From the NCBI RefSeq assembly GCF_001610835.1, contig NZ_CP011270.1:992001-1056000 (forward strand): a stretch of 64,000 nt of DNA, read 5' to 3'. This DNA is from Planctomyces sp. SH-PL14. GTDB lineage: Bacteria > Planctomycetota > Planctomycetia > Planctomycetales > Planctomycetaceae. The position numbers and the translations under genes are program-made. Shown here in pieces: positions 35,813 to 45,525 of this stretch (the first letter of the stretch is position 1; every line of letters begins with the position of its first letter). The notes under the pieces are model-generated. The model worked only from the letters and a program-made list of their open reading frames with translations. It was not told the origin of the DNA and made no database searches.

Positions 35813-37285
35813 CTACCCGAGCTTAACCGTCACGGTCTTGAGCTCCGTGTACAACTCCAGCGCCGCTTCACCGTTCTCACGCCCATGACCAGACATCTTG
35901 AACCCGCCAAACGGCGTGCTGCTGTCCACAATGTGGTAACAGTTGACCCACACCGTCCCCGCCTTCACGTGCTTGGCATAAAGGTGAGCCTTGTCGATGT
36001 CCTTCGTCCAGATCGCGGCGGCCAGGCCGTAGTACGTCTGATTCGCCCGGGTGAAGACCTCTTCGGCACTCTTGAACGGCAAGACACTGACCACGGGGCC
36101 AAAAATCTCATCCTTGGCGATCGCCATGTCGTCCTTCACGCCGTCAAAGATCGTCGGCTCGACGAAGAACCCCCGCTCCCCCGCCTTCTTGCCGCCGGAG
36201 ACCAGCTTGGCCCCCTGCTTCTGGCCGATGTCGACATAGCCCATGATCTTGTCGAGCTGCTCCTGCGACACCTGCGGACCCTGCTGCGTCGCGGAGTCGA
36301 GCGGGTCGCCGATCCGCCGCTCACGGGCCTTGGCGGCGAGCTTGCCGACAAACTCCTCGCGGATCTTGTCTTCGACAAACAGCCGGCTCCCCGCCGTACA
36401 GCACTGTCCGCCGTGGAAGTAGATCGCGTGGAACGCGCCAGCCACCGCTTCGTCGATGTTCGCGTCGGCGAAGACAACGTTCGGGCTCTTACCGCCGAGC
36501 TCGTAGCTCGTCCGCTTAAGCGAGTCCGCGGTTGCCTTCTGAATGATCTTGGCGGTGTCGACGTGCCCCGTGAAGGCGATCTTGTCGACGTCCGGATGGC
36601 TGCACAGCGCGGCGCCGGCGGTCTCACCGAAGCCGTTGACGATGTTGAGCACGCCCGCGGGAAGCCCCGCTTCGGCCGCCAGCTCCGCCATCCGCAGCGC
36701 GGTCAGCGGTGTCTGCTCCGCCGGCTTCATGACGACCGTGTTGCCGCAGGCGAGCGCCGGCCCGAGCTTCCACGCCATCATCAGGAGCGGGAAATTCCAG
36801 GGAATGATCTGGCCGACAACCCCGACCGGCTGCCGCAGCGTGTAGGAGAGAAAACTGCCGCGGACCGGAATGGTGCGGCCTTCGAGCTTGTCGGCCCAGC
36901 CGCCGTAGTAGCGGAGGGTGTTCGCGACCCCCTGGATGTCGCCGCGGGAGTCGGTGATCGTCTTGCCGCAGTTGAACGATTCGAGCGTCGCCAGCTCCTC
37001 GAGGTTCGCCTCAACGGCGTCGGCGAGCTTGAACAGGATCCGGCCGCGGTCGGCAGCGTCCATCGTCGCCCACGGTCCCGCTTCGAGAGCCCGCCGGGCC
37101 GCCTTGACCGCCCGGTCGACGTCATCTCCGCTGCCCTCGGAGACCGAGGCGATGACTTCGCCGGTGGCGGGGTTGTAGGTTTCGAACGACTTCTTCGACG
37201 AAGACTCGACCCACTCGTTGTTGATGAACAGTTTCGTCAGCTTGATCTTCGGAGGAGCGACGCGGGCCTGAGCCGTCGTAACCAT
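35813..37285 (-). CDS. Aldehyde dehydrogenase (NAD(P)+)
   Basis: A 490-residue member of the ALDH superfamily; oxidises an aldehyde to the acid in the cytoplasm. Motifs in order are TYNPATGEVIASVSEG at the N-terminus, QIIPWNFPLLMMAWKLGPAL (cofactor and oxyanion Asn), TVVMKPAEQTPLTALR, KIAFTGHVDTAKII, the general base Glu in SYELGGKSPNVVF, the catalytic Cys in FHGGQCCTAGSRLFVE, and EIFGPVVSVLPF. It most resembles betaine-aldehyde/retinal-type ALDHs; substrate not determinable here. The ATG at 37285 is followed by a normal ALDH N-terminus. A strong terminator follows it. It is divergent from the HisA-like gene. Confidence 0.93.
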   Translation of the reverse strand: MVTTAQARVAPPKIKLTKLFINNEWVESSSKKSFETYNPATGEVIASVSEGSGDDVDRAVKAARRALEAGPWATMDAADRGRILFKLADAVEANLEELATLESFNCGKTITDSRGDIQGVANTLRYYGGWADKLEGRTIPVRGSFLSYTLRQPVGVVGQIIPWNFPLLMMAWKLGPALACGNTVVMKPAEQTPLTALRMAELAAEAGLPAGVLNIVNGFGETAGAALCSHPDVDKIAFTGHVDTAKIIQKATADSLKRTSYELGGKSPNVVFADANIDEAVAGAFHAIYFHGGQCCTAGSRLFVEDKIREEFVGKLAAKARERRIGDPLDSATQQGPQVSQEQLDKIMGYVDIGQKQGAKLVSGGKKAGERGFFVEPTIFDGVKDDMAIAKDEIFGPVVSVLPFKSAEEVFTRANQTYYGLAAAIWTKDIDKAHLYAKHVKAGTVWVNCYHIVDSSTPFGGFKMSGHGRENGEAALELYTELKTVTVKLG

Positions 37286-37525
37286 GAGACATCCTCGAGC
37301 GGGGATAGGAAGAGCGGATCCGGGATTGAGACAATCCTCTCGGCCTGGAGTTTGGCCGATCGATTCCCAGGGTTGCAAGCGACTGCGCGGTGCGGTCATG
37401 CTCTGCCGCCCGGCCTCGTCGAGACCGCGACCCCGGGTCGCGTCCGCCGATCGTGACGGCGGCGGTCGGGTGTCGTGGCCGCCGCCGGTTCCGCCCGCTC
37501 CTCTCGCGGGAGCGAGAGGGCTACT

Positions 37526-38260
37526 ATGAAAATCCTGCCCGTCCTTGACCTGAAGCACGGAGATGTCGTCCACGCCGTGGCCGGCCGGCGGAGCGAGTAC
37601 CGTCCGATCGAATCCCGGCTGACATCGTCCGCCTCTCCCCGGGCGGTGGCGAGGGCGGTGGCGAAGCGCTGCGGCACCACGGATCTGTATGTCGCCGACC
37701 TCGATGCCATTCTCGAGGACGACCCGCAATGGGACCTGGCGCGGGGACTCGTCGAAGACGGCTTCCGGCTCTGGCTCGACGCTGGCGTTTCGAGGGCTGA
37801 ACGGGCCGCTGAAGCCGCGCGAACGGGAGCGCACCGGGTGGTCGTCGGACTCGAGTCCTGTCGGTCGCCGGCGCGGCTGGTCGAGATCGTCCGGGCGATC
37901 GGAGCGGACCGCGTGACGTTCAGCCTGGATACGTTGGGGGGCCGGATGCTGAAGCGAAGACTGGGAGCGTGGCCGCGGTTCCTGTTCGACACCGCCAGGC
38001 GCGTTCGCGCCGCGGGCGTCGGTTCGTTCATCGTCCTCGACCTGTCGAGCGTCGGCTGCCGCCGCGGCGTCACGACCGGGGGCGTCTGCCAGCTCCTCCG
38101 CGATCATCCGGACTTTGCCGGTGCCGCGATCATCACCGGGGGAGGAATCCGCAGGGCCGCCGACCTCGAACAGCTTCGGCGGATTCCGGTCGACTACGCG
38201 ATGATTTCCACCGCCCTGCACGACGGGACGTTCTCGATCGACGATCTGGCGAGCGGCTGA
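37526..38260 (+). CDS. HisA/HisF-related TIM-barrel protein
   Basis: A 244-residue (beta/alpha)8 protein related to HisA but clearly divergent. The start MKILPVLDLKHGDVVHAV keeps the first catalytic Asp, SLDTLGG keeps the second, and AAIITGGGIRRAADLEQL forms a phosphate loop. It lacks a typical HisA first phosphate motif and no other his genes are near. Planctomycetes with tetrahydromethanopterin-dependent C1 enzymes carry HisA-related proteins similar to archaeal homologues, so a cofactor-pathway role is possible; that is inference. The ATG at 37526 has GCGAGAGGG upstream. It is divergent from the aldehyde dehydrogenase, with 240 bp between them in which no clear promoter was seen. Confidence 0.78.
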   Translation: MKILPVLDLKHGDVVHAVAGRRSEYRPIESRLTSSASPRAVARAVAKRCGTTDLYVADLDAILEDDPQWDLARGLVEDGFRLWLDAGVSRAERAAEAARTGAHRVVVGLESCRSPARLVEIVRAIGADRVTFSLDTLGGRMLKRRLGAWPRFLFDTARRVRAAGVGSFIVLDLSSVGCRRGVTTGGVCQLLRDHPDFAGAAIITGGGIRRAADLEQLRRIPVDYAMISTALHDGTFSIDDLASG

Positions 38261-38363
38261 TCGGAACCGCCTGGTTGTGGGCCGCCACTGCGACTACGGA
38301 GCCGAAGACTGAGCATCTCGCGATATTTTGTGAACCACAAGGACGCCATCGCCTGGCCAAGAG

Positions 38364-38688
38364 CCGGGTCCAGAGGCACCGTGGTGGGGGATGCAAGGGG
38401 GCCACGCCACATTGCCCGCCGGAGGCCGTCTCGTCGGGCCCTGTCTGAAGCGCGCCGTGTCCAAGCGCGGAAAAAGTGCCGGATGCCCCCTCACCCAACC
38501 ACAGGGATTGCAAAGCCAGCGGCCTGGTGTGAGGGAGTCCTCGGGCTTCGGTTCCACAAAGCGGACGTCCGTTGTTTCCCACGGTTCCTCATCAAAGCGC
38601 CTCCGGCGGCAAGAGAATTGCCCCCTAATCCCCCGTGGCCATTGCACGATGGTTTGAGCCAACGGAGTTGTGCCGGCAAAGACGCAGA
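38364..38688 (-). repeat. Dispersed intergenic element, copy G (diverged, ~325 bp)
   Basis: The most diverged copy, in reverse orientation. Landmarks GCCCGCCGGAGGCC, GTCCAAGCGCGGA, GATTGCAAAGCCAGCGG, ACAAAGCGGACGTCCGTTGT and GCGCCTCCGGCGGCAAG are kept, but both end hairpins and the TGTCC/GGACA hairpin carry unpaired changes. It fills most of the 482-bp gap between the convergent HisA-like and lutB genes; nothing else is seen there. Confidence 0.87.
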
Positions 38689-38742
38689 ACGAATGCACTC
38701 CCCAGACAAACCACGCTTCTCCCGCAGAACACACTCTGTGGA

Positions 38743-40188
38743 TCAGTGATGCGAGGACGAGGATGACGTTTCGTGACCGTTCGCCGTTGGAGCAGCGCCG
38801 GAGGCCGCGGACTTCCGCACCGCCATCCGCTCGCGAAAACTCGTCTTCGGAAACTCCGGCAGCTCCCGCTGCTTTCCCCACGGATTGAGCGGGTTGTAGA
38901 CGAGGAACCGGGGAAGCTTGGGGACCCAGAACCGCGCCGCCCGTCCCAGCAGCCGGTAGAGCCACGGATGCGAGAAGATCGCGGAGGCGGCCTTCATCCC
39001 CGCCTTCTTCGACTCCGGCAGCAGGTTCTTGAGGACGAGCTTGTTCCGCCAGGTGTAGAGCTGCGAATGCAGGTCGATCTTCACCGGGCAGACATCACTG
39101 CACGACCCGCACAGGGAGCACGCATGCGGCAGCGAGTAGTGCTTCTTCGCGTCCGAAGCCGCCCCCAGGATCGAGCCGATCGGCCCAGGGACGGTGTTGT
39201 GGTAGCTGTGCCCCCCGCTGCGGCGATACACGGGGCATGTGTTCATGCACGCCCCGCAGCGGATGCAGTTGAGTGAGCGGCGGAACTCGTCAGTCGACAG
39301 GATGTCGCTCCGGCCGTTGTCGACGAGGACAATGTGCAGCTCGCACTCGGGATTCCGAGGCCCGTGGAAGTGCGTCGAATAGGTCGTGATCGGCTGCCCG
39401 GTCGCCGAGCGGGCGAGGAGCCGGAGGAACACCCCCAGGTCCGCCGCCTTCGGGATCAGCTTCTCGATCCCCATGCAGGCGATGTGGAGCTTCGGCAGCG
39501 ACGTCCCGAGGTCCGCGTTCCCCTCGTTCGTGCAGACGACGAAGCCCCCGGTCTCCGCGATGGCGAAGTTGACCCCGGTCAGCCCCGCATCGGCGTTGAG
39601 GAACTTCTGCCGCAGCTCCTTGCGGGCCGCCCGCGTCAGATACAGCGGATCGGTCGCCCCCTTCTCGGTGCCGATGTGCTCGTGGAAGAGCTCGCCGATC
39701 TCCTCCCGCTTCGTGTGGATCGCCGGCATCACGATGTGGCTCGGCGGCTCCTTGCGAAGCTGCACGATCCATTCGCCGAGGTCGGTGTCCACCACCTCGA
39801 TCCCGTTCCGCTCGAGGAACGGATTGAGGTGGCACTCCTCCGTCAGCATCGACTTGCTTTTGACGATCTTTTTCGCGCCGTGCTCCTGGAGCAGGCGGAG
39901 GACGATCTCGTTGTGCTCGGCGGCGTCGCGGGCCCAATGGACCACCGCCCCGCGGGCCTGGGCGTTCCGCTCGAACTGCTCCAGCAGATCGCCCAGGTTG
40001 GCGAGCGTGTGCTGCTTGATCTGTGAGGCGGCCTGGCGGAGTTCCTCCCACTCGGGAATCGTGCTCGCTGCGCGGTCCCGCTTTGACCGGACGAACCACA
40101 GCGTCTGGTCGTGCCAGCTCGCGCGCTTGGGATTGGCAATGAAGGCCGCCGCCTCGGCGGGATGCGGCCGGGAACTCGCTGTCACCAT
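38743..40188 (-). CDS. lutB: LutB-type iron-sulfur protein (lactate utilisation)
   Basis: A 481-residue protein of the LutB/YkgF family, a component of the LutABC L-lactate oxidation complex. The N-terminal two thirds form the LUD domain (GAKKIVKSKSMLTEECHLNP, VNFAIAETGGFVVCTNEGNA, GIEKLIPKAADLGVFLRLLA). Two [4Fe-4S] motifs follow: CIRCGACMNTCPVY and CSLCGSCSDVCPVKID. The C-terminal tail is Ser/His-rich. In other bacteria lutA and lutC are adjacent; here they are not in the window, so the partners must be elsewhere or the protein works with something else. The start at 40188 is only 54 bp after the end of the DUF1501 gene upstream, so read-through is possible. Confidence 0.9.
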   Translation of the reverse strand: MVTASSRPHPAEAAAFIANPKRASWHDQTLWFVRSKRDRAASTIPEWEELRQAASQIKQHTLANLGDLLEQFERNAQARGAVVHWARDAAEHNEIVLRLLQEHGAKKIVKSKSMLTEECHLNPFLERNGIEVVDTDLGEWIVQLRKEPPSHIVMPAIHTKREEIGELFHEHIGTEKGATDPLYLTRAARKELRQKFLNADAGLTGVNFAIAETGGFVVCTNEGNADLGTSLPKLHIACMGIEKLIPKAADLGVFLRLLARSATGQPITTYSTHFHGPRNPECELHIVLVDNGRSDILSTDEFRRSLNCIRCGACMNTCPVYRRSGGHSYHNTVPGPIGSILGAASDAKKHYSLPHACSLCGSCSDVCPVKIDLHSQLYTWRNKLVLKNLLPESKKAGMKAASAIFSHPWLYRLLGRAARFWVPKLPRFLVYNPLNPWGKQRELPEFPKTSFRERMAVRKSAASGAAPTANGHETSSSSSHH

Positions 40189-40242
40189 GAAGACGCCACT
40201 ACCATCAAACGGAACACCGGACTCGTCTCAGACCAAATCATT

Positions 40243-41535
40243 CTAGCCGAAGAGGGCCGCGATCGGCTGCCCGCGGTCCGTGATCGGCACCGGGCGGTCG
40301 CCGTCGTACAGGTTCTTCGTGTAGTCGATCCCGAGCGCCGCGTGGATCGTGGCGAAGAAATCCGGAACCGAGACGGAGTCGGAGACGATCTTCTTCGACA
40401 GCTCGTCGGTCTCGCCGAACGCGCCGCGGTGCCTGAGTCCGCCCCCCGCCAGGACGCAGGTGAAGCAGGTCCCCTGATGCCCGCGGCCTCCGCCCCCGTC
40501 GAACTCCGGCGGCCGGCCGAACTCGCTGGTGATGACGATGACCGTCTTGTCGAGGAGCTTCTTCTCCTCGAGGTCGAGGATCAGCGACGACATCGCCTGG
40601 TCGAGCTCCGCGATCAGCTCGTGCTGCTTCAGGATGCCGCCGTTGTGGACGTCCCAGCCGGTTCCGTTGAGGAAGTTCAGGTTGTGCGAGACTTCGAGGA
40701 ACCGCACCCCCCGCTCGATGAGGCGGCGGGAAAGCAGCAGCCGCTGGCCGAACTCCCCGCCGTAGCGGTTGCGGAGATCGCTCGGCTCCTCTTCCAGCCG
40801 GAAGCTGCGGGTGAACTCCGGACCGCTGAGCTTGAGGCTCTGGTCGATGGCAGCGTCGTAGTCGCGAAGGACCGTCTCGGCGTCCTTCGGCTGGCGGTCG
40901 CGGAGGGCGGTCAGGAACGCCTCCCGCCGCGACTGGCGATCCGGCGTGATCCCGTCCGGCCGGGAGAGTCCGGCCGGGCCCTGGCTCGTGTCGGTGAGGT
41001 AGAGATATCCATCCTTTGAACCGAGGAAGCCTGGGCCGCGGGTGACGTTGGGGTAGCCGATCAGGACGTACGGGGGAGCGCCGTCCTGAGCCGCGCCGCG
41101 CTCGTGGGCGACGGCCGAGCCGAGCGACGGATAGACCACGGTTCCGCTCACCGGCCGGCCGGTGTGCATCCGGTTCGTCGCGGCGGCGTGCTCGTCGATC
41201 ACCTCGTGGTGGACGGTCCGAACCGCCGTCACGCGGTCCATCAGGGGAGCAAGCCGCCTGAGGTGTTCGCAGACCTGGACCCCCTGGACGGCGGTGTCGA
41301 CGCTGTCGTAGTACGAGCCGGCGACCTTCTTGACCGGGTCGCCGCGGCGCTTCGGATCGAACGTGTCGATCTGCCCCATGCCGCCGCCGAGCCAGATCGA
41401 AATGACATGCTCCGCCTTCCCCTTGAGGAGGGTCGGCGAAGCGGCCTGGTCGGCGGTGAGCGGCTGGGCCAGGGCGCCGAGGGCCGCGGTGGCGGCCGAC
41501 GCGGCGAGAAAGTCCCGTCGGGAAAAATCAGTCAT
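40243..41535 (-). CDS. DUF1501 domain-containing exported protein (paired with 41648-45355)
   Basis: A 430-residue DUF1501 protein. The N-terminus [20 protein letters not shown] is a clear Tat signal with twin arginine. Landmarks are [80 protein letters not shown] with a following GHQG motif, and [15 protein letters not shown]. It follows the DUF1549/1553 gene by 112 bp in the same direction, the standard planctomycete arrangement, suggesting that both products act on the same substrate in the envelope. The catalytic activity of the family is not established. Confidence 0.9.
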   Translation of the reverse strand: MTDFSRRDFLAASAATAALGALAQPLTADQAASPTLLKGKAEHVISIWLGGGMGQIDTFDPKRRGDPVKKVAGSYYDSVDTAVQGVQVCEHLRRLAPLMDRVTAVRTVHHEVIDEHAAATNRMHTGRPVSGTVVYPSLGSAVAHERGAAQDGAPPYVLIGYPNVTRGPGFLGSKDGYLYLTDTSQGPAGLSRPDGITPDRQSRREAFLTALRDRQPKDAETVLRDYDAAIDQSLKLSGPEFTRSFRLEEEPSDLRNRYGGEFGQRLLLSRRLIERGVRFLEVSHNLNFLNGTGWDVHNGGILKQHELIAELDQAMSSLILDLEEKKLLDKTVIVITSEFGRPPEFDGGGGRGHQGTCFTCVLAGGGLRHRGAFGETDELSKKIVSDSVSVPDFFATIHAALGIDYTKNLYDGDRPVPITDRGQPIAALFG

Positions 41536-41647
41536 GAGCGCGGTACTCTTTTGCTGTTCGGAACGTTGGTCGACGCCCGCTCGATTGGGGTATGCGGTGC
41601 CATGAGCATTCGATTCCGCACTGACACCAACATTTCCGAACAGATTC

Positions 41648-44600
41648 TCAGGGGAGCCAGACGAATTCGCGGGTATTGATCACGCTCCAGACGAAGTCCT
41701 CGTAGACTTCGCGCCAGGCGGGGACGAGGCGGGGATCGACGGGCGGCCCCTGCCGCGACCGCTTCTCCGCCTCGATCTGAATGCTGTTGGCCTCGGAGAC
41801 GAGGTGGTTGGACCACGTCACCGGCGCGAGAGCGACCGGCGGCTGCGGCACCTTCACCTGGGCATCGGGAACCCGCCGCTGCGCGAAGCCCTCGGCGAGG
41901 GCGGCCACGAAGGGGGCCTTCTCTTCGGCGGTCGGCCGGCGGGTCAGGAACCGCAGGAAGATCGAATCGACGAGTTGCTCGGGAGATGAAGCCTCGAGAG
42001 CCAGGGCCGCCAGTTCGCTCTGGTACGACGCCCGCGTGATCCAGACCGAGACGGTGCTGTTCGCCAGCACGCCCGGCTGCAGGACGTTGGGATCGGTCTC
42101 GCGATCGGTCCGCGGGCTCTGCCGGGAGCCGGTCCAGCCGAAGGCCTCGAGGACGTCGGCCACTGCCTGAGCCTTCGGCAGGCTGAGGCTCGGCCGGTCG
42201 CGTTCGTTCGAGAGGCTGGCGAATTCCCAGGCCCGCTTCGGGACGCCGAGCGAGATCATCGTGTTGGGCGGGCGGCGTCCGTCGGGATCGAAGGTGATCT
42301 CCTCGACGTCGATCGTCTTGCCGGAGGCGGCGTAGAGCGAATCGAGCACCTGCTCGGCCGTGAGCCGCCGCTGCTCCGGGGCGGCGAAGAACCGCAGTTC
42401 CGGCTCCGCGGTCCGGTTCGCGCCGCGGGCCTCGCGCTGGTAGAGGTCCGACGTCATGATGAGCCGGGCCAGTTGCTTGAGGTCGTAGCCGCTCGACACG
42501 AACTCGCGGGAGAGCCAAGTCATGAGTTCCGGATGGCTGGCCGCATGGCCTTCCCAGTCGTGCGCGGGCTCGACGAATCCGGCGCCAATCAGCCGCCGCC
42601 AGACCCGGTTCACCAGCACGTTGGCGAACCGGACGTTCTGCGGCGCGGTGATGAGCGTGGCGAGCCGCTCGCGCGAGTCATCCGGCTTCTTCATCAGGGG
42701 ATCGAGGCTCGGATCGTCCGCGCACCCGGTGGTCGCGGCGAACGGCCAGGTCGGAGCGATCGCCTCCTTCGGCTGGAGCGTCACCTTGATCAGCGACTCG
42801 CGGTCCTTCTTTTCGAAGAAGCCGGCCGGGACGGTGCTGGTGGGGGGGACCGTGACGGTCTTCCGCTCCATCATCGCGGCGAGGGAGTACAGGTCTTTCT
42901 GCTTTGTGCTGTGGTACGGGGAGTCGTGGCAGCGGGCGCACTGGAGCTCAATCCCCAGGAACGCCGTGGCGACGATGTGCCCCTTCGCGGCGAACGGGGC
43001 GTCGTTGTCGGCCGCGAGACCGAAGCCGGCGGCTCCCCCTTCCCGCTCGCTCCCCCGGAGGAGAATGAGCTCGGTGACGATCCGGTCGAACGCCTTGTTG
43101 TCCTGCAGGGCCTCATGGAGATACCAGCGGAACGGGCCGCTGTTGTTGAGGCTCGGCTTAAGCATGTTCGGGTTCTCGGCCAGGACCTCCTGCCAGTAGC
43201 TGACCCAGTGGTCGGCCCAGCGGTCGTCCTGCAGCAGCCGGTCGACCAGCGCCGTCCGCTTGTCGGCCGATGTGTCGTCGAGGAATGCCCGAGCTTCCGC
43301 CTCGGTCGGCGGGACCCCGACCGTGTCGAGATAGGCGCGACGGAGGAAAGCGGCGTCCGCGACGATGGGAGGCGCAGTGACCTCCTCCTTCGTGACCGGC
43401 GGGGCCGGCCAGGGGGCTCCCTTCTTGACCCAGTCTTCGAGGATTGCGATCTCTTCGGCCTTCAGCCCTTCGGCCGTGGGGGGCATCCGCTCCCCTTCGT
43501 CCTTGCTGCGGATCCGGTCGATGAGGTGGCTGCGGGTGAGATCGCCGGGAACGATCGCCGGCAGCTCCGAGTCCCCCGCCTTGAGGGCCGCCTCGCGGCT
43601 GTTGAGCCGCAGGCCGCCGGTCTCCTTGTCGCCGTGGCAGCGGAAGCAGTTCGCGCTGAGGATCGGCAGGACCTTGCCGTGGAAGGCCCGGGCTTCGTCG
43701 AGAGAGGCCTGTGCCGTGGCGGCGAGCGCCTTCTCGATCTTGGCGTTCAGGAAGGCGTCGACGGGATGCTTCCCGCCGGCCGGGACGTCCAGCTTCGGCT
43801 GGTGCTCGGTCCATTCGCGGGCGATCGCGTGCCGCTTGTTCCAGAACGCGTCCTGGGTGGCGGCGAGGCTCTGCCGCGTATCGTCATCGAAGGCCGTGAG
43901 CGACCCCTGAACGCGGACGAGCGCCCGCTGGACGGCGTCATCCGTCAGAGGGACAGCCGGGACGGTCGCGTCGACCGGCTGCAGCAGCTGGAAGCTCTTG
44001 CCGTCGGGTGATTGAACGGCGACGAGCAGTTCTCCCGGCTCCGCGCGGAAGTTCTTACCGCCGACGAGCGTTTCCACGACGATCCGGCAGCGACCATCGG
44101 CGCTCGCCTGGACTTCACCGAACGATTCCTGCATCTCGTAGCCGGCGGAGCGGAGCCCCGGGAGCGGTGGCGGAAGGATCGGTTTGACCGGCTGGTGGCC
44201 GTCGCTCGAACCGGAGATCGGCTTCGTGCGGGTGACGATCTCGCCGTTGACCCACAGGCGGCTCAATCCGCGGGCCCGGAGGACGATCCGGTGGCTTCCC
44301 GCCGGGAGCTGCACATCGGCAGCCAGCCGGGTCAGGACCGGGGCCTTCCAGCCGTCGCGGATCCCCCAGGAGTCATACCGCCGCGGCAGGCGGGGGAGGA
44401 GGAAATCGTTCCCCTGCCAGCGGAGCGTTTCCTCGGGGAGCTTTTCGTTCTCGTTCAGCCAGCGGTTGTGGGCCGGCAGACCTTCGTGCATCGTGACCAG
44501 AACCTTGCCCGGCGGAATCTCTCCCATCTCGGGAGCGACTTCCGGAGCCGGCTGGACCACGACGGGACCGCCGGTGCGGCGGAAGCGGTTCTTGAGGACG

Positions 44601-45355
44601 TCGTCTTCGAGAACTTCGCGGTGCAGGGCCACGCCGTCGAGGAACCCGCGGAGGCTGTTTCCGTCGGAGCCTCCCATCGACGAAGCGATCCAGATCGCGT
44701 CGTCATCGGTCACGGGAGCGGCCTTGGTCGGCCCCCCCATATCCCAGGCTCCTTTCAGCGACTTGCCGTCGATCCAGCCGCGAACGCTTTCGGGCTCGCC
44801 GAACTTGTACGTGGCGGCGACGTGGTGCCAGCCGGTCGAGGACGAAAAGCCTTCGGTCGTCGTCCAGCGGTGCCAGTGGGAGTCGGACTTCGCGGCGCCG
44901 GCAGCCGGGGGAGTCGCGAAGAGGAAGCTGACGCAGAGCTGCCCCTTCTGCTCGCGGAGGCGGAGGGCCCAGTTCTGGTTATCCCGCGGATAGTCCTTGG
45001 ACCAGGTCCGTCCCTTGCCGATGACGTAGACGTTTTCATCCGGGCGGATGTCGTCGACCCGGACCCAGGCCTCGATCGTGATCGCGTCGCCGTTCTCGAA
45101 GTCGAACGGGCTCTTGGTTCCCGGATCGGCGAACTCGTACCGCGATCCCTTGCCATCGAATTTGACGGCGAGGTTGCCGGTCTCGAAGTCCGGAAACTCC
45201 GGGGCCCGCGGTCCGGGGACGTCGCGATGGACGCCGCCGACCGGCTTGATCCGCGAGGTCTCTTCCTGGCCGAATTCCCAGCGGATGACGGGAGCCGCGT
45301 CCGCGACGGCGCACAGGCCGATCGCCAGCAGGGCAGCAAAAGTCTGAGCGCTCAT
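41648..45355 (-). CDS. LamG + planctomycete cytochrome + DUF1549/DUF1553 protein
   Basis: A 1235-residue exported multidomain protein. The signal peptide is [20 protein letters not shown] LamG/concanavalin-like domain follows (about 22-235; [27 protein letters not shown]), then a linker. The planctomycete cytochrome 1 domain has CFRCH at about residues 570-574 ([31 protein letters not shown]). DUF1549 follows ([20 protein letters not shown]) with a second CARCH near 806 ([20 protein letters not shown]). DUF1553 ends the protein ([40 protein letters not shown]). The start at 45355 was chosen because it gives the signal peptide; an upstream GTG/ATG start adds only a short tail. Haem-dependent envelope redox chemistry is likely; the substrate is unknown. 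Confidence 0.87.
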   Translation of the reverse strand: MSAQTFAALLAIGLCAVADAAPVIRWEFGQEETSRIKPVGGVHRDVPGPRAPEFPDFETGNLAVKFDGKGSRYEFADPGTKSPFDFENGDAITIEAWVRVDDIRPDENVYVIGKGRTWSKDYPRDNQNWALRLREQKGQLCVSFLFATPPAAGAAKSDSHWHRWTTTEGFSSSTGWHHVAATYKFGEPESVRGWIDGKSLKGAWDMGGPTKAAPVTDDDAIWIASSMGGSDGNSLRGFLDGVALHREVLEDDVLKNRFRRTGGPVVVQPAPEVAPEMGEIPPGKVLVTMHEGLPAHNRWLNENEKLPEETLRWQGNDFLLPRLPRRYDSWGIRDGWKAPVLTRLAADVQLPAGSHRIVLRARGLSRLWVNGEIVTRTKPISGSSDGHQPVKPILPPPLPGLRSAGYEMQESFGEVQASADGRCRIVVETLVGGKNFRAEPGELLVAVQSPDGKSFQLLQPVDATVPAVPLTDDAVQRALVRVQGSLTAFDDDTRQSLAATQDAFWNKRHAIAREWTEHQPKLDVPAGGKHPVDAFLNAKIEKALAATAQASLDEARAFHGKVLPILSANCFRCHGDKETGGLRLNSREAALKAGDSELPAIVPGDLTRSHLIDRIRSKDEGERMPPTAEGLKAEEIAILEDWVKKGAPWPAPPVTKEEVTAPPIVADAAFLRRAYLDTVGVPPTEAEARAFLDDTSADKRTALVDRLLQDDRWADHWVSYWQEVLAENPNMLKPSLNNSGPFRWYLHEALQDNKAFDRIVTELILLRGSEREGGAAGFGLAADNDAPFAAKGHIVATAFLGIELQCARCHDSPYHSTKQKDLYSLAAMMERKTVTVPPTSTVPAGFFEKKDRESLIKVTLQPKEAIAPTWPFAATTGCADDPSLDPLMKKPDDSRERLATLITAPQNVRFANVLVNRVWRRLIGAGFVEPAHDWEGHAASHPELMTWLSREFVSSGYDLKQLARLIMTSDLYQREARGANRTAEPELRFFAAPEQRRLTAEQVLDSLYAASGKTIDVEEITFDPDGRRPPNTMISLGVPKRAWEFASLSNERDRPSLSLPKAQAVADVLEAFGWTGSRQSPRTDRETDPNVLQPGVLANSTVSVWITRASYQSELAALALEASSPEQLVDSIFLRFLTRRPTAEEKAPFVAALAEGFAQRRVPDAQVKVPQPPVALAPVTWSNHLVSEANSIQIEAEKRSRQGPPVDPRLVPAWREVYEDFVWSVINTREFVWLP

Positions 45356-45525
45356 AACTCTCGCAGGCAGGAAGGTTTGACCGTTTCGAATCAACCAACA
45401 ATCTAATCAACCCATCAACATTTCTGTATTCCAATCCCCGGTTTTTCCGGCCGCGAAACGCCCCGCCCTCCCTGTCTTACATGTCCGTCAGGTGCCGCGA
45501 CGGGACCACCTCGTGAGAGCCATTC

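Noticed and set aside
37286-37525. A small gene in the divergent gap between aldehyde dehydrogenase and the HisA-like gene
   Set aside because: Short frames cross the gap, but they lack start signals and run into the flanking genes.
42473-45406. Long plus-strand frames (more than 450 codons each) opposite the LamG/DUF1549 gene
   Set aside because: They are antisense to haem motifs and domain signatures, and have no start context or family features.
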